From contig NZ_VFOV01000001.1 of NCBI RefSeq assembly GCF_006716315.1, positions 1,532,501 to 1,596,500 on the forward strand: a stretch of DNA of 64,000 nt, written 5' to 3'. The DNA is from Nocardioides albertanoniae (lineage in GTDB: Bacteria; Actinomycetota; Actinomycetes; Propionibacteriales; Nocardioidaceae). The translations under genes and the position numbers were made by a program. The notes below the pieces were generated by a model. The model was not told where the DNA came from. It saw only the letters and a list, made by a program, of their open reading frames with translations, and did not search any database. Below, one piece after another: positions 9,515-17,822 of the stretch; position 1 is the stretch's first letter; each line of letters begins with the position of its first letter.

Positions 9515-9542
9515 CTGGTGACATCCGTCGCCAGGTCACCAC

Positions 9543-9594
9543 GTGCCCCGCGCTGCAACACGAAAATCGGGCACATGACACGGAGCAGGTGCCC
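9543..9594 (+). promoter_or_regulatory. Candidate expression platform: mutually exclusive GTGCCC/GGGCAC pairings
   Basis: GGGCAC (9569-9574) can pair either with GTGCCC upstream (9543-9548) or with GTGCCC at 9589-9594, which overlaps the cobGH start region just after the GGAG ribosome site. This is the geometry of a translational switch. The pairing is seen in the sequence; its use by the riboswitch is inference. Confidence 0.45.
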
Positions 9595-11097
9595 CTGATG
9601 TCGCGAGTCCGAACCGACCGTTGCCCGGGAGTCGGCCGCCCCTGGCCCGCCGACGACGGCCTGCTGGTGCGGCTGCGTCTGATCGGCGGCGCGGTCTCCA
9701 CGGCGTCGCTGCGCGCTCTGGTCGAGGTGGCTGAGACCTACGGCGACGGGCAGGTGCATCTCACCGGCCGCGCCAACCTGCAGGTGCGCGGGCTGCCGTC
9801 GGCCGACGGTGCGCTGCCCGGCGAGGTGCTGACCGCGCTGGAGGCGACCGGTCTGGTGCCGGCGCAGAGCCACGAGCTCGTACGCAACGTGATGGTCTCC
9901 CCGCAGACGGGGTTGTCCGGGGGCCGGGCCGACCTGCGCGGTGTGGCCGCCACCCTCGACCGGCTGCTGTGTGCCTCGCCGCGGTTGGCGGCGCTGCCGG
10001 GCCGGTTCCTGTTCGTGCTCGACGACGGTCGCGGCGACCTGGTCTCGCGCGAGTGCGACCTGGGCGTGGTGGCGCTCTCGGCCACCGAGGGGCAGCTGCG
10101 GGTCGGTGACTCGTGGGGGCCGGTCGTGCCGCTGGTCGAGGCCGCCTCGCGGATCGCCGCGCTCGCCTCCGACTTCCTGGACGTACGCGGCGAGGGCCCG
10201 TCCGCGCCCTGGCACGTCTCCGAGCTCGAACCCGAGCTCGACTCCGCCCTGATCGAGCCGTTCGTGGCCGACCCGCGGGTGCCCGCACCGGCCGCCGAGC
10301 TCGACTTCGGCGAGGTGCCCGGGGGAGAGCATGTCGCCGCGCCCGATGGCACCCTCGACCGGGCCGCGATCGAGGCGCTGGCCGAGAGGTCGCCGGAGGT
10401 CGTGGTGACACCGTGGCGCGGCGTACTCGTGCCGGCGCCGAAGGCACGGCCGACCCGGCGCTACGACTACATCGACCAGGGGCCGGCGATCTACGTCGAC
10501 TCCTTCGCGACCATCCGGCGCGAGGCCGACCTCTCCGCGGTGCCGGCCGACGCCGAGCGGCTCGCGGTGCGGATGATCCACGGCAGCGGGCAGGTCGATC
10601 TGGCCGCTGACCTGGTCATCCACCCCGATCTCGTGAAGGCCGCCCGGGGTGCGCTGGAGGCCGGTGCGCCGATCCTGTGCGACGCGACCATGGTCGCCAC
10701 CGGGGTCACCCGCAGCCGGCTGCCGCGCGACAACGAGGTGCTCTGCATGCTCGGCGACGACCGGGTGCCGGCGCTGGCCCGCGAGTGGGGCACCACCCGC
10801 ACGGCCGCCGCGCTCTCCCTGTGGGAGCCCTATCTGGAGGGTGCCGTGGTCGCCATCGGCAACGCCCCGACGGCGCTGTTCCACCTCTTCGAGATGATCC
10901 TCGACGGCGGCCCGCGCCCGGCCGCCATCGTCGGTTGCCCGGTGGGCTTCATCGGTGCGGCGGAGTCGAAGGAGGCGCTCGCCTCCTTCGCCGACGACCA
11001 CGGCATCGACATCCCCTTCGTCACCGTGCGCGGACGCCGCGGCGGCTCGGCGATGACCTCCTCCGCCCTCAACGCACTCGCCCAGGAGCAGGAATGA
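9589..11097 (+). CDS. cobH: CobG-like domain fused to precorrin-8X methylmutase (CobH)
   Basis: 502 residues. Residues 1 to about 285 resemble the N-terminal part of precorrin-3B synthase CobG (nitrite/sulfite-reductase ferredoxin-like half-domain, HLTGRANLQVRGL, and the TPWRG motif near 280). From about 287 the protein is a complete CobH (YIDQGPAIYVDSFATIR, catalytic histidine in RMIHGSGQVD), which isomerises precorrin-8X to hydrogenobyrinic acid. The CobG part ends right after TPWRG and has no CxnC...CxxxC pair for the [4Fe-4S]/siroheme site, so it is unlikely to hydroxylate precorrin-3A. The start is GTG 9589 or ATG 9598. Its stop overlaps the cobIJ start (ATGA). Confidence 0.88.
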   Translation: MPLMSRVRTDRCPGVGRPWPADDGLLVRLRLIGGAVSTASLRALVEVAETYGDGQVHLTGRANLQVRGLPSADGALPGEVLTALEATGLVPAQSHELVRNVMVSPQTGLSGGRADLRGVAATLDRLLCASPRLAALPGRFLFVLDDGRGDLVSRECDLGVVALSATEGQLRVGDSWGPVVPLVEAASRIAALASDFLDVRGEGPSAPWHVSELEPELDSALIEPFVADPRVPAPAAELDFGEVPGGEHVAAPDGTLDRAAIEALAERSPEVVVTPWRGVLVPAPKARPTRRYDYIDQGPAIYVDSFATIRREADLSAVPADAERLAVRMIHGSGQVDLAADLVIHPDLVKAARGALEAGAPILCDATMVATGVTRSRLPRDNEVLCMLGDDRVPALAREWGTTRTAAALSLWEPYLEGAVVAIGNAPTALFHLFEMILDGGPRPAAIVGCPVGFIGAAESKEALASFADDHGIDIPFVTVRGRRGGSAMTSSALNALAQEQE

Positions 11098-12692
11098 CCA
11101 GCGCGACCCGTGGGAGCTTCACCGTCGTCGGCATCGGCCCCGGCGACCCCGAGCTGATCACCCTCAAGGCCGCCCGGCTGATCGGCGCCGCCCCGGTGGT
11201 GGCCTACCACGCCGGCGTGAGCAAGCAGTCGCACGCCCGCCGCATCGCCTCCGAGCTGATCCCCGCCGACGCGATCGAGGAGGAGCTGCGCTACCCGGTC
11301 ACCACCGGCACCACCTCCCACCCCGGCGGCTATGTCGGCGCGATGGCCGAGTTCTACGAGTCGTGCGCCGTGCGGCTCTCCGCCCATCTCGACGCCGGCC
11401 GCGACGTCGTGCTGCTCGCCGAGGGCGACCCGCTCTTCTACGGCTCCTCGATGTATCTCCACGACCGCTTCAAGGAGATCTACTCGACGTCGGTGGTGCC
11501 CGGTGTGCCCGCCTTCGCAGCCGCGACCGCCGCGGTGTCCACGCCTCTGGTGCGCCAGACCGACGTGCTCACCGTGCTCCCAGGCACCCTGCCCGAGCCC
11601 GAGCTCGCCCGCCGCCTGGCCGACACCGAGGCCGCGATCATCATGAAGCTCGGCCGCACCTTCCCGGCCGTACGCTCCGCGTTGGCTGCTGCTGGGCGGC
11701 TCGACGGCGCCTGGTACGTCGAGCGCGCCTCGCAGCCCGAGGAGCGCTGGCTCCCGGTGGCTGATGTGGATCCGGACTCGGTGCCCTACTTCTCGCTCAT
11801 CGTCCTTCCCGGCGACTCCCAGCCCCCCGCTGGTCGAGCCGGAGTCGTGAGGGACGAACGACTCCGGCTCGAGACCAACACGGTCGAATCGAGCGCCGGA
11901 GGGGACCGTGTTGGTCTCGACACCGGCTCGCTGGCGCTCGCCGGGCTCGACCAGCGGGCGAGCGGCGAGCTGCTCGTCGTCGGACTCGGCCCCGGCCCCG
12001 ACGCCTGGCTGACCCCCGAGGTCAGCCAGGCTCTGGCCGAGGTCAACCACGTCATCGGCTACGCCCCCTACGTCAACCGCGTGCCCCAGCGCGAAGGCCT
12101 GCAGCGGCACGCCTCGGGCAACACCGTCGAGGTCGACCGGGCCCGGCACGCGCTCGACCTCGCGAAGGCGGGGGAGAAGGTCGCGGTCGTCTCCGGCGGC
12201 GACGCGGGGGTCTTCGGGATGGCCTCGGCCGTGTTCGAGGCCGCCGAGGACCCGGCCTATGCCGGCGTACGCATCCACGTGCTGCCCGGCGTCAGCGCCG
12301 TGCAGGCGGTGGCCGCCCGCGCCGGCGCCCCGGTCGGTGCCGACTTCGCGGTGATGTCGCTCTCCGACCGGCTCAAGCCGTGGGCCGTGGTCGAGGAGCG
12401 GCTGCGCGCGGTGGCCGCGGCCGATCTCGTGCTGGCGATCTACAACCCCGCCTCGCGCTCGCGCACCGAGCAGATCGCGACCGCCCGCGACGTACTCCTC
12501 GAGCAGCGCAAGCCCGACACCGTCGTCATCGTCGGCCGCGACATCGGCCGCGCGGAGGAGTCGCTGACCGTGACCACCCTCGGCGACCTCGATCCGGCCA
12601 CGATCGACATGAAGTGCCTGGTCATCGTGGGGGCGAGCTCGACCCGGGTCACCGAGGCCGGGCAGGTCTGGACGCCGAGGTATGTGCGATGA
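11094..12692 (+). CDS. cobIJ: Precorrin-2 C20-methyltransferase / precorrin-3B C17-methyltransferase fusion
   Basis: 532 residues. The CobI domain (residues 1-240; VVGIGPGDPELITLKA, LLAEGDPLFYGSS) methylates precorrin-2 at C20. The CobJ domain (about 290-532; VVGLGPGPDAWLTPE, VVSGGDAGVFGMAS, MSLSDRLKPW) methylates C17 with ring contraction. Fusion of these two is known in actinobacteria. The linker (about 245-288) is encoded by the palindromic repeat R1 and has no similarity to either domain. Coupled by 4-base overlaps to cobGH and cobM. Confidence 0.95.
   Translation: MTSATRGSFTVVGIGPGDPELITLKAARLIGAAPVVAYHAGVSKQSHARRIASELIPADAIEEELRYPVTTGTTSHPGGYVGAMAEFYESCAVRLSAHLDAGRDVVLLAEGDPLFYGSSMYLHDRFKEIYSTSVVPGVPAFAAATAAVSTPLVRQTDVLTVLPGTLPEPELARRLADTEAAIIMKLGRTFPAVRSALAAAGRLDGAWYVERASQPEERWLPVADVDPDSVPYFSLIVLPGDSQPPAGRAGVVRDERLRLETNTVESSAGGDRVGLDTGSLALAGLDQRASGELLVVGLGPGPDAWLTPEVSQALAEVNHVIGYAPYVNRVPQREGLQRHASGNTVEVDRARHALDLAKAGEKVAVVSGGDAGVFGMASAVFEAAEDPAYAGVRIHVLPGVSAVQAVAARAGAPVGADFAVMSLSDRLKPWAVVEERLRAVAAADLVLAIYNPASRSRTEQIATARDVLLEQRKPDTVVIVGRDIGRAEESLTVTTLGDLDPATIDMKCLVIVGASSTRVTEAGQVWTPRYVR
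11828..11957. repeat. Palindromic repeat R1 inside cobIJ
   Basis: Inverted structure: outer arms CGCTGGTCGAGCC and GGCTCGACCAGCG, a small hairpin GGAGTCGT/ACGACTCC, and inner arms GAGACCAACACGGTC and GACCGTGTTGGTCTC. It stays open in the cobIJ frame and encodes the linker between CobI and CobJ (contains LETNTV and RVGLDT). Same family as R2-R7. Confidence 0.9.
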
Positions 12693-13462
12693 CAGCCCAG
12701 CCGACCGTCCACTTCGTCGGCGCCGGCCCCGGCGCGGCAGACCTCCTCACCGTGCGCGCGACGCGGCTGCTCGCGGCCGCAGACGTGGTGCTCTACCCCG
12801 GCACCTACCTCGACCCCGAGGTGCTCACGCACTGCAGCCCCGAGGCCGAGCTGGTCGACACCCAGGGCCTCGACCTCGACGAGATCACCGCGACGATCGT
12901 GGCCGCGGCGAGCGCGGAGAAGCAGGTTGTACGCCTCACCTCGGGTGACCCCTCGGTCTACTCCGCGCTCTTCGAGCAGACCCGGCGGCTGGCGGCGGCG
13001 GGGGTCACCTGGGAGGTGACCCCGGGCGTGCCTGCCTACGCGGCCGCGGCGGCGAAGGTCGGCTCCGAGCTGACCGTGCCGCTGGTGAGCCAGTCGGTGG
13101 TGCTGACCCGCACCCAGGCGCGCTCCTCGGCGATGCCGGAGACCGAGTCGCTGGCCGCGTTCGCGGCGACCCGTGCCACCCTCGTGCTCCATCTGGCGAT
13201 CACCCGCATCCGTGGCCTGATGAGCGAGATCGAGCCGGAGTATGGCGCCGACTGCCCGGTCGTGGTCGTCTTCCGCGCCAGCCAGCCGGGCGAGCTCGTG
13301 CTGCGCGGCACGGTCGCGACCATCGCCGACCTGGTCGAGGAGGCCGGCCTGCGGCAGGCCGCCGTCATTCTCGTCGGCCGCGCCCTGACCGCGGTCGACA
13401 CCGACGGTGGGGAATCGTGGCTCTATGCCGCCCACCGCGACCGCAGCGGGGCGAACAACTGA
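12689..13462 (+). CDS. cobM: Precorrin-4 C11-methyltransferase
   Basis: 257-residue SAM-dependent tetrapyrrole methyltransferase. Family marks are VHFVGAGPGAADLLTVRA, the SGDPSVYSAL loop and the TPGVPAYAAAAA region. It adds the C11 methyl group to precorrin-4, giving precorrin-5. The start ATG 12689 overlaps the cobIJ stop. It ends in TGATG, sharing bases with the bluB start. Confidence 0.95.
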   Translation: MTAQPTVHFVGAGPGAADLLTVRATRLLAAADVVLYPGTYLDPEVLTHCSPEAELVDTQGLDLDEITATIVAAASAEKQVVRLTSGDPSVYSALFEQTRRLAAAGVTWEVTPGVPAYAAAAAKVGSELTVPLVSQSVVLTRTQARSSAMPETESLAAFAATRATLVLHLAITRIRGLMSEIEPEYGADCPVVVVFRASQPGELVLRGTVATIADLVEEAGLRQAAVILVGRALTAVDTDGGESWLYAAHRDRSGANN

Positions 13463-14079
13463 TGGACCTCTACGACGCGATCAACCGCCGCCGCGACACC
13501 CGCGCCGAGTTCACCGGCGAGCCGGTCGACCCCGACGTGCTCGAGCGAGTGCTCTCCGCCGCCCACGCCGCCCCGAGCGTCGGCATGACCCAGCCGTGGG
13601 ACTTCGTGCTGGTGCGCTCGACCGAGACGCTGCGTACGTTCCGCGAGCACGTCGCCACCGAGCGCGACGTCTTCGCCTCCTCCCTCGAAGGGGAGCGGTC
13701 GGAGACGTTCTCGAAGATCAAGATCGAGGGGATCTGCGAGTCGGGGCTCGGCGTGGTCGTCGGCTACGACCCGACCCGCGGCGGGTCCCAGGTGCTCGGC
13801 CGCCACGCCATCGCCGACGCCGGCCTCTACTCCACCGTGCTCGCCATCCAGAACCTCTGGCTCGCCGCCACCGCCGAAGGCCTCGGCGTCGGCTGGGTCA
13901 GCTTCTACCGCGAGGAGTTCCTGCGCGACCTGGTCGGCCTGCCCGACCACGTACGCCCCGTCGCCTGGCTCTGCGTCGGCCCCGTCGCAGACCTCCCCGA
14001 GGTGCCCGACCTGGAACGCTTCGGCTGGCGCCACCGCTCCGCGCTGTCAACGGTGGTGCACGAGGAGAGATTCGGGTAG
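13462..14079 (+). CDS. bluB: 5,6-dimethylbenzimidazole synthase
   Basis: 205-residue member of the nitroreductase-like BluB family, which cannibalises FMNH2 with oxygen to make the lower ligand DMB. Diagnostic are APSVGMTQPWDF (about residues 36-47) and the dinucleotide-binding region with LGVGWVSFYREE. Last gene of the riboswitch 1 operon; translation is coupled to cobM. The last third (13909-14079) is duplicated at 15399-15581, and the last 70 bases again at 16267-16342, which marks the 3' end of this gene as a recombination or insertion point. Confidence 0.95.
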   Translation: MDLYDAINRRRDTRAEFTGEPVDPDVLERVLSAAHAAPSVGMTQPWDFVLVRSTETLRTFREHVATERDVFASSLEGERSETFSKIKIEGICESGLGVVVGYDPTRGGSQVLGRHAIADAGLYSTVLAIQNLWLAATAEGLGVGWVSFYREEFLRDLVGLPDHVRPVAWLCVGPVADLPEVPDLERFGWRHRSALSTVVHEERFG

Positions 14080-14107
14080 GCGATCGGATCGAGGCGCGAA
14101 GGCCATC

Positions 14108-14140
14108 CTTACGCCACTTTATGCCATAAAGTGGCGTAAG
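14108..14140. promoter_or_regulatory. Perfect palindromic operator upstream of the Fic gene
   Basis: Arms CTTACGCCACTTTAT (14108-14122) and its exact complement (14126-14140) with a 3-base spacer, ending 8 bases before the GTG start. It covers the place where the ribosome site would be. Likely bound by the wHTH-containing Fic protein itself or another dimeric repressor (inference). Confidence 0.75.
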
Positions 14141-14148
14141 ATGGGGCT

Positions 14149-15381
14149 GTGGACCACTTTCCAGCAGGTTTCGCCATCGCGACGGAGCCCCGCGAGTGGC
14201 AGGGCGAGCCGGACCGTTCTGCGTCTCGACGCCAGCGGTTGTCTGCCCGTGGTCCTTACCAAGCTGCCGTTCCTGCTCGGATCGAGGATCTGATCCCGGC
14301 GGTCGGTGCGGAGATCCAGGCTGAGGCTGAAGATGCCGTGCGGGAGATCACTCGGTTCGATGCCCAGGTGACCGCGCTTGCTGAGCGGCGCTCTCTCGGT
14401 GAGGGAGACGACGCTGCGACGGAGCTGGCTCCGCTGGCCTCGGTGCTCTTGCGCACCGAGTCGGCGTCGTCTTCGCAGATCGAGGGTGTCACCGCCGGTG
14501 CCCGGGCCCTGGCGCTCGCTTCGATCGAGGCGAAGAGTGGTCCGAACGCCCAGCTCGTCACGGCCAACGTCCTTGCGATGCAGCGAGCGGTTGCGCTCGC
14601 CGACGACATCAGCGTCGACTCGATCCTCGCCGCCCACGACGCACTTCTCGCAGGACACGAGTACGCCGCGCCCGGACGATTTCGCACCTCTCAGGTATGG
14701 ATCGGCAGCAACGCCGTGAGCCCGCACACGGCGTCCTTCGTTCCCCCTCACCACACGCGGGTGCCGGCAAGCATGGATGACTTGATCGCCTTCGTGAGAA
14801 GGGTGGACCTTCCGGTCCTGGTCCAGTGCGCGATCGCGCACGCACAGTTCGAGACGATCCACCCTTTCAACGACGGCAACGGACGTGTCGGTCGCACCCT
14901 TGTGCATGCGATGCTGCGTCACGCCGATGTGACGCACCGCCTGACAGTGCCGGTCTCGGCCGGTCTGCTGACCGACACGTCGGCGTACTTCGAGGCGTTG
15001 ACGGCCTACCGCAGCGGCGATGTCGAGCCGATCGTCAGGCAGTTCGTCAACGCCTCCTTCCGCGCCATCCGCAACGGTCGCCACCTGGTTGACGATCTGG
15101 AGCGGGTATACGACGGCTGGGGGGAGCGCCTTCCCTCCCGCCGTGGATCAGCCGCACGACGGCTCCTGCCGCATCTGCTCAACCAACCGGCCGTGAACGT
15201 CGCCTACGTCGAGGCGGCGACAGGTGCAGCGATGTCTGCGGCTCAGCGGGCGGTCGAGCAGCTGGAAGACGCCAAGATCCTCACGCGCGTGGGCAGCGGC
15301 CAGCGCAACCGGGTGTGGCTCGCCAACGAAGTCATCGACGCGCTCGACGCCTTCGCCGAGCGCGTCGGTCGCCGCGGCTGA
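14149..15381 (+). CDS. Fic family protein with C-terminal winged helix
   Basis: 410 residues. A Fic_N region, then the catalytic Fic motif IHPFNDGNGRVGR (about residues 241-253), complete with histidine and the anion-binding loop, so AMP-transfer from ATP is plausible. The inhibitory motif SSQIEGV (about 105-111) lies N-terminal to the Fic core, making it a class II, self-inhibited Fic. The C-terminal 100 residues look like a winged helix (AAQRAVEQLEDAKILTRVG). The start GTG 14149 sits directly behind a perfect palindrome. Target unknown. It forms a unit followed by a duplicated bluB end, suggesting it arrived as inserted cargo. Confidence 0.88.
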   Translation: MDHFPAGFAIATEPREWQGEPDRSASRRQRLSARGPYQAAVPARIEDLIPAVGAEIQAEAEDAVREITRFDAQVTALAERRSLGEGDDAATELAPLASVLLRTESASSSQIEGVTAGARALALASIEAKSGPNAQLVTANVLAMQRAVALADDISVDSILAAHDALLAGHEYAAPGRFRTSQVWIGSNAVSPHTASFVPPHHTRVPASMDDLIAFVRRVDLPVLVQCAIAHAQFETIHPFNDGNGRVGRTLVHAMLRHADVTHRLTVPVSAGLLTDTSAYFEALTAYRSGDVEPIVRQFVNASFRAIRNGRHLVDDLERVYDGWGERLPSRRGSAARRLLPHLLNQPAVNVAYVEAATGAAMSAAQRAVEQLEDAKILTRVGSGQRNRVWLANEVIDALDAFAERVGRRG

Positions 15382-15398
15382 GCCACGGTCGCTGCCCG

Positions 15399-15581
15399 CG
15401 CGAGGAGTTCCTCCGCGACCTGGTCGGCCTGCCCGACCACGTACGCCCCGTCGCCTGGCTCTGCGTCGGCCAGGTCGAGGGCGTGCCAGAGGTGCCCGAC
15501 CTGGAACGCTTCGGCTGGCGCCACCGCTCTGCGCTCTCGAAGGTGATCCATGAGGAGAGGTACGCAGCGCGGCAGCACTGA
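15399..15581 (+). pseudogene. Duplicated 3' fragment of bluB (fragment 2)
   Basis: Begins at CGCGAGGAGTTCCT and matches bluB 13909-14079 closely, still in a readable frame (REEFLRDLVGLPDH ... LERFGWRHRSAL) and ending in TGA at 15579. It has no start signal and lacks the first two thirds of BluB. It differs from the present bluB end in its last residues (HEERYAA instead of HEERFG). Confidence 0.9.
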
Positions 15582-15585
15582 TCGG

Positions 15586-16206
15586 TCACGGATTGGTGAT
15601 CGTCAGTCCGGTGATGGTCCAGCTGCCGTCGACATCCATGGCTTGGCCCTGCGTGATCCCGAGGATCGGACACAGGAAGCCAGCGGGGTCGTCGGAGATG
15701 ATCTGCGTCGACCCGTCGGGGGTGAAGGCGCCGGTGGCGTCGTCGAAGGTGCCGGCGATGTCGCCGGCAACGCTGAACGAGCAGCCGCCCGCCCCGACGA
15801 ACATCGCCGCGTCGGTGATGGCGGCGGGGGAGACCGAGCCGACCTCGGCCCCGGTGACCGCAAAGCCCCAGGTGCCGGTCAGGTCGACCGTGACGTCGCC
15901 GCCCATCGACGAGGTGCACCCGCTGGTCGTGAGGTCGTCCCAGGTGGTGGCGGGTGTGCCGAAAGGTCTGCTCTGACTCGGGTCGAACAGGCTGCCCGAC
16001 ATGTCGAGCTGCGGACACGTGAAGCTGAAGCCGGACTCCACATGGGTGAACGTGACGTCGTGGCCGCTGAGGGTGACGAGGGGTCCGCCGTGTGGAGTGT
16101 AGGTGCCGGCCGCAGCCTGGGCGGGCTGGGACATCGCCGCGATGGTCGCGATGGCGAGTGCGCCGGCCGCGACTCCGGCGAGCACTGTGCTGGTGAACTT
16201 CCTCAT
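15586..16206 (-). CDS. Secreted four-cysteine protein, family A, copy 1
   Basis: 206 residues. Signal peptide with Ala-rich core and cleavage near QPAQAAA (about residue 32). The mature part is Thr/Ser/Gly-rich, probably beta-rich, with four cysteines (in FTCPQ, SGCTSS, GGCSFS, FLCPI) placed as in the copies at 17823 and 18535, and the shared C-terminal ending TITNP. The start ATG 16206 follows GGGAGAA. I do not recognise a named domain. Lies between two bluB fragments. Confidence 0.85.
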   Translation of the reverse strand: MRKFTSTVLAGVAAGALAIATIAAMSQPAQAAAGTYTPHGGPLVTLSGHDVTFTHVESGFSFTCPQLDMSGSLFDPSQSRPFGTPATTWDDLTTSGCTSSMGGDVTVDLTGTWGFAVTGAEVGSVSPAAITDAAMFVGAGGCSFSVAGDIAGTFDDATGAFTPDGSTQIISDDPAGFLCPILGITQGQAMDVDGSWTITGLTITNP

Positions 16207-16266
16207 GATGTTCTCCCTGGTGGTGGGGTTCATCCCGAGAGGTTCCTGCGCTCCATATCTGTCTGT

Positions 16267-16342
16267 CCGACCTCGAACGCTTCGGCTGGCGCCCCCGCTC
16301 CGCCCTCTCCTCGGTGATCCACGAGGAGAGGTACGCAGCGGC
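16267..16342 (+). pseudogene. Duplicated 3' fragment of bluB (fragment 3)
   Basis: About 70 bases matching the end of bluB (GACCTCGAACGCTTCGGCTG ... CACGAGGAGAGGTACGCAGC). It shares the HEERYAA-type ending with fragment 2, not with the present bluB. Too short to function. It overlaps the upstream region of the family A copy 1 gene. Confidence 0.85.
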
Positions 16343-16364
16343 GTCATCCCCTATGCCAGGCTAG

Positions 16365-17645
16365 TCACCAGTCGTGGTCCGGTGGCGGGTTGGACGGCGT
16401 TGCTGTGTCCGGCGCTTCGGGGGCTGGTAGCGGACAGCGGCCGGCGACGCACTTCGCCAGGTCCGCAGGATCGAATGTAAAGCCCGGCGTTCCTTGGTGG
16501 ACACGCAGAGGGTTGTTCGGGCCGGAGGCCATCGCGGTGACGAGCGAGTCGAGATCTTCGATGGCGCCACAGCCAGTGAATGGTGGGATGTCCACGCCAG
16601 TCGAGTCCGGCAGCATCCGGCCCTCGTCATCGTGGTAAGGCGACACGTACTCGGCGGGATCGAGGGGGGCATGCAGGGGGACGACCGTCCCGTCACCCTT
16701 TTCGTGACCGTCGCGTTGGCTCAGGTATCCCCCAGCCAACGCTTGGTAGCCCTGCTCCCCCCACAATGCGATGTCGACGGGACGGGACGTCCGGCAGTTC
16801 GGGCCGAGGTCAACGGACCTGCCGTCGACCTTGAGGTCCTCGAGCCGGATGTCAACCTGTCCCTCGAGCAGGGTGCGGTAGAAGACTGCGCAGTTCTTTC
16901 CTGTGGGCGCCTTGTATCCGGTGGGGTTCCACACATGCACGGTCCACGGCGGGATCGTGGATCCCAGCCTGGTCATCGACATCCGCAGGGTCACCGTGGC
17001 GGGAATCGACCCGAACGCCAATAGGTTCACCTGGACCTCGGGGAACTCGCCGATATTGCCCAGTGGATAGGTGGTGCCCTCGGGCGTCTTGTGAGGCTCA
17101 GGGGAGAGGACGACGAGCTGGGACCTGACGTACTGCGTGCGCTCCTCGGGTGGGCGGTTTGGGACACAAGAGTCTGGCAGTGGTTCGAAGGGCCAGGCGA
17201 CCCTGAGAAGCCCCCCGTAGGCGTCCGGTGTCTGCCCGACCGGACACCGTGCGAGGGTGCTCCCGTTTCTGCACGCGTCGAACATCCCGTAGTACAACAG
17301 GCCCCACACCGGGTTGTCAGGGCCAATCGTGATGCTCATCTTCGCGCGCTGCGTCGAGATGATCTGAGTCGAGGTGATAGGGCCACTGGCGCTGTGCTTC
17401 GTCCGGTCCGGGAGGTCGTCCTCGGGCGCAGCCGCTCCGGTCGGCACCGTCGCCAGTAGACAGACCATCGCCAGCGCGGCGACCCTCCATCCCCGTCGTG
17501 GGGCGGTCGACGCGCTTCCGCGGTGCGCGCTGCTCACAACGCTCTTCTCTGCTCGTGTGTGACCCAGGAGGACCGTTGTCAGCCAATTGGTGTCGGTGGC
17601 GGTCCGGTCAGAGCGTGCTCCGGCACGGCGGCGAGGGATACGCAT
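16365..17645 (-). CDS. Secreted protein, family B, copy 1
   Basis: Up to 426 residues. A signal peptide (RRGWRVAALAMVCLL ... GAAA) precedes a long mature domain with nine or so cysteines and a Pro-rich tail. The segment VDLGPNCRTSRPVDI ... PPFTGCG parallels the family B protein at 19194 (GSRCHTADPVSI ... GSFTGC). ATG 17645 has a GAGGAA site but puts 65 residues before the signal core; GTG 17537 would give a more ordinary 38-residue signal peptide and may be the true start. No known domain recognised. A perfect palindrome lies about 120 bases upstream. Confidence 0.75.
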   Translation of the reverse strand: MRIPRRRAGARSDRTATDTNWLTTVLLGHTRAEKSVVSSAHRGSASTAPRRGWRVAALAMVCLLATVPTGAAAPEDDLPDRTKHSASGPITSTQIISTQRAKMSITIGPDNPVWGLLYYGMFDACRNGSTLARCPVGQTPDAYGGLLRVAWPFEPLPDSCVPNRPPEERTQYVRSQLVVLSPEPHKTPEGTTYPLGNIGEFPEVQVNLLAFGSIPATVTLRMSMTRLGSTIPPWTVHVWNPTGYKAPTGKNCAVFYRTLLEGQVDIRLEDLKVDGRSVDLGPNCRTSRPVDIALWGEQGYQALAGGYLSQRDGHEKGDGTVVPLHAPLDPAEYVSPYHDDEGRMLPDSTGVDIPPFTGCGAIEDLDSLVTAMASGPNNPLRVHQGTPGFTFDPADLAKCVAGRCPLPAPEAPDTATPSNPPPDHDW

Positions 17646-17761
17646 GAAGAGTTCCTCAGGTGATCGGGTCCGGCGAGGACCGTGCGGGTGTCCGCCATCA
17701 GTTAAGACCGCGAATGTGGCGAGCGCCACAGAACGATGGAACGAGGGCCGCTGATTCGAGG

Positions 17762-17787
17762 AAACTTGTCACGCGCGTGACAAGTTT
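17762..17787. promoter_or_regulatory. Perfect 26-bp palindrome upstream of family B copy 1
   Basis: Two 13-base arms, AAACTTGTCACGC and its exact complement, with no spacer. The TTGTCAC half-site resembles those in the palindromes at 20043-20070 and 20081-20110, suggesting one regulator for both family B genes. Confidence 0.7.
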
Positions 17788-17822
17788 TCCCAGGGGCGTG
17801 GGTGTTGGTCAGTGGCTGCCGA

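Noticed and set aside
8959..11001. Minus-strand open frame of about 680 codons opposite the channel and cobGH
   Set aside because: Covers a riboswitch and two well-defined plus-strand genes; composition is that of a shadow frame.
15315..15581. Fragment of bluB as an independent small gene
   Set aside because: No start signals, lacks the catalytic N-terminal part, and overlaps the Fic gene end in another frame.
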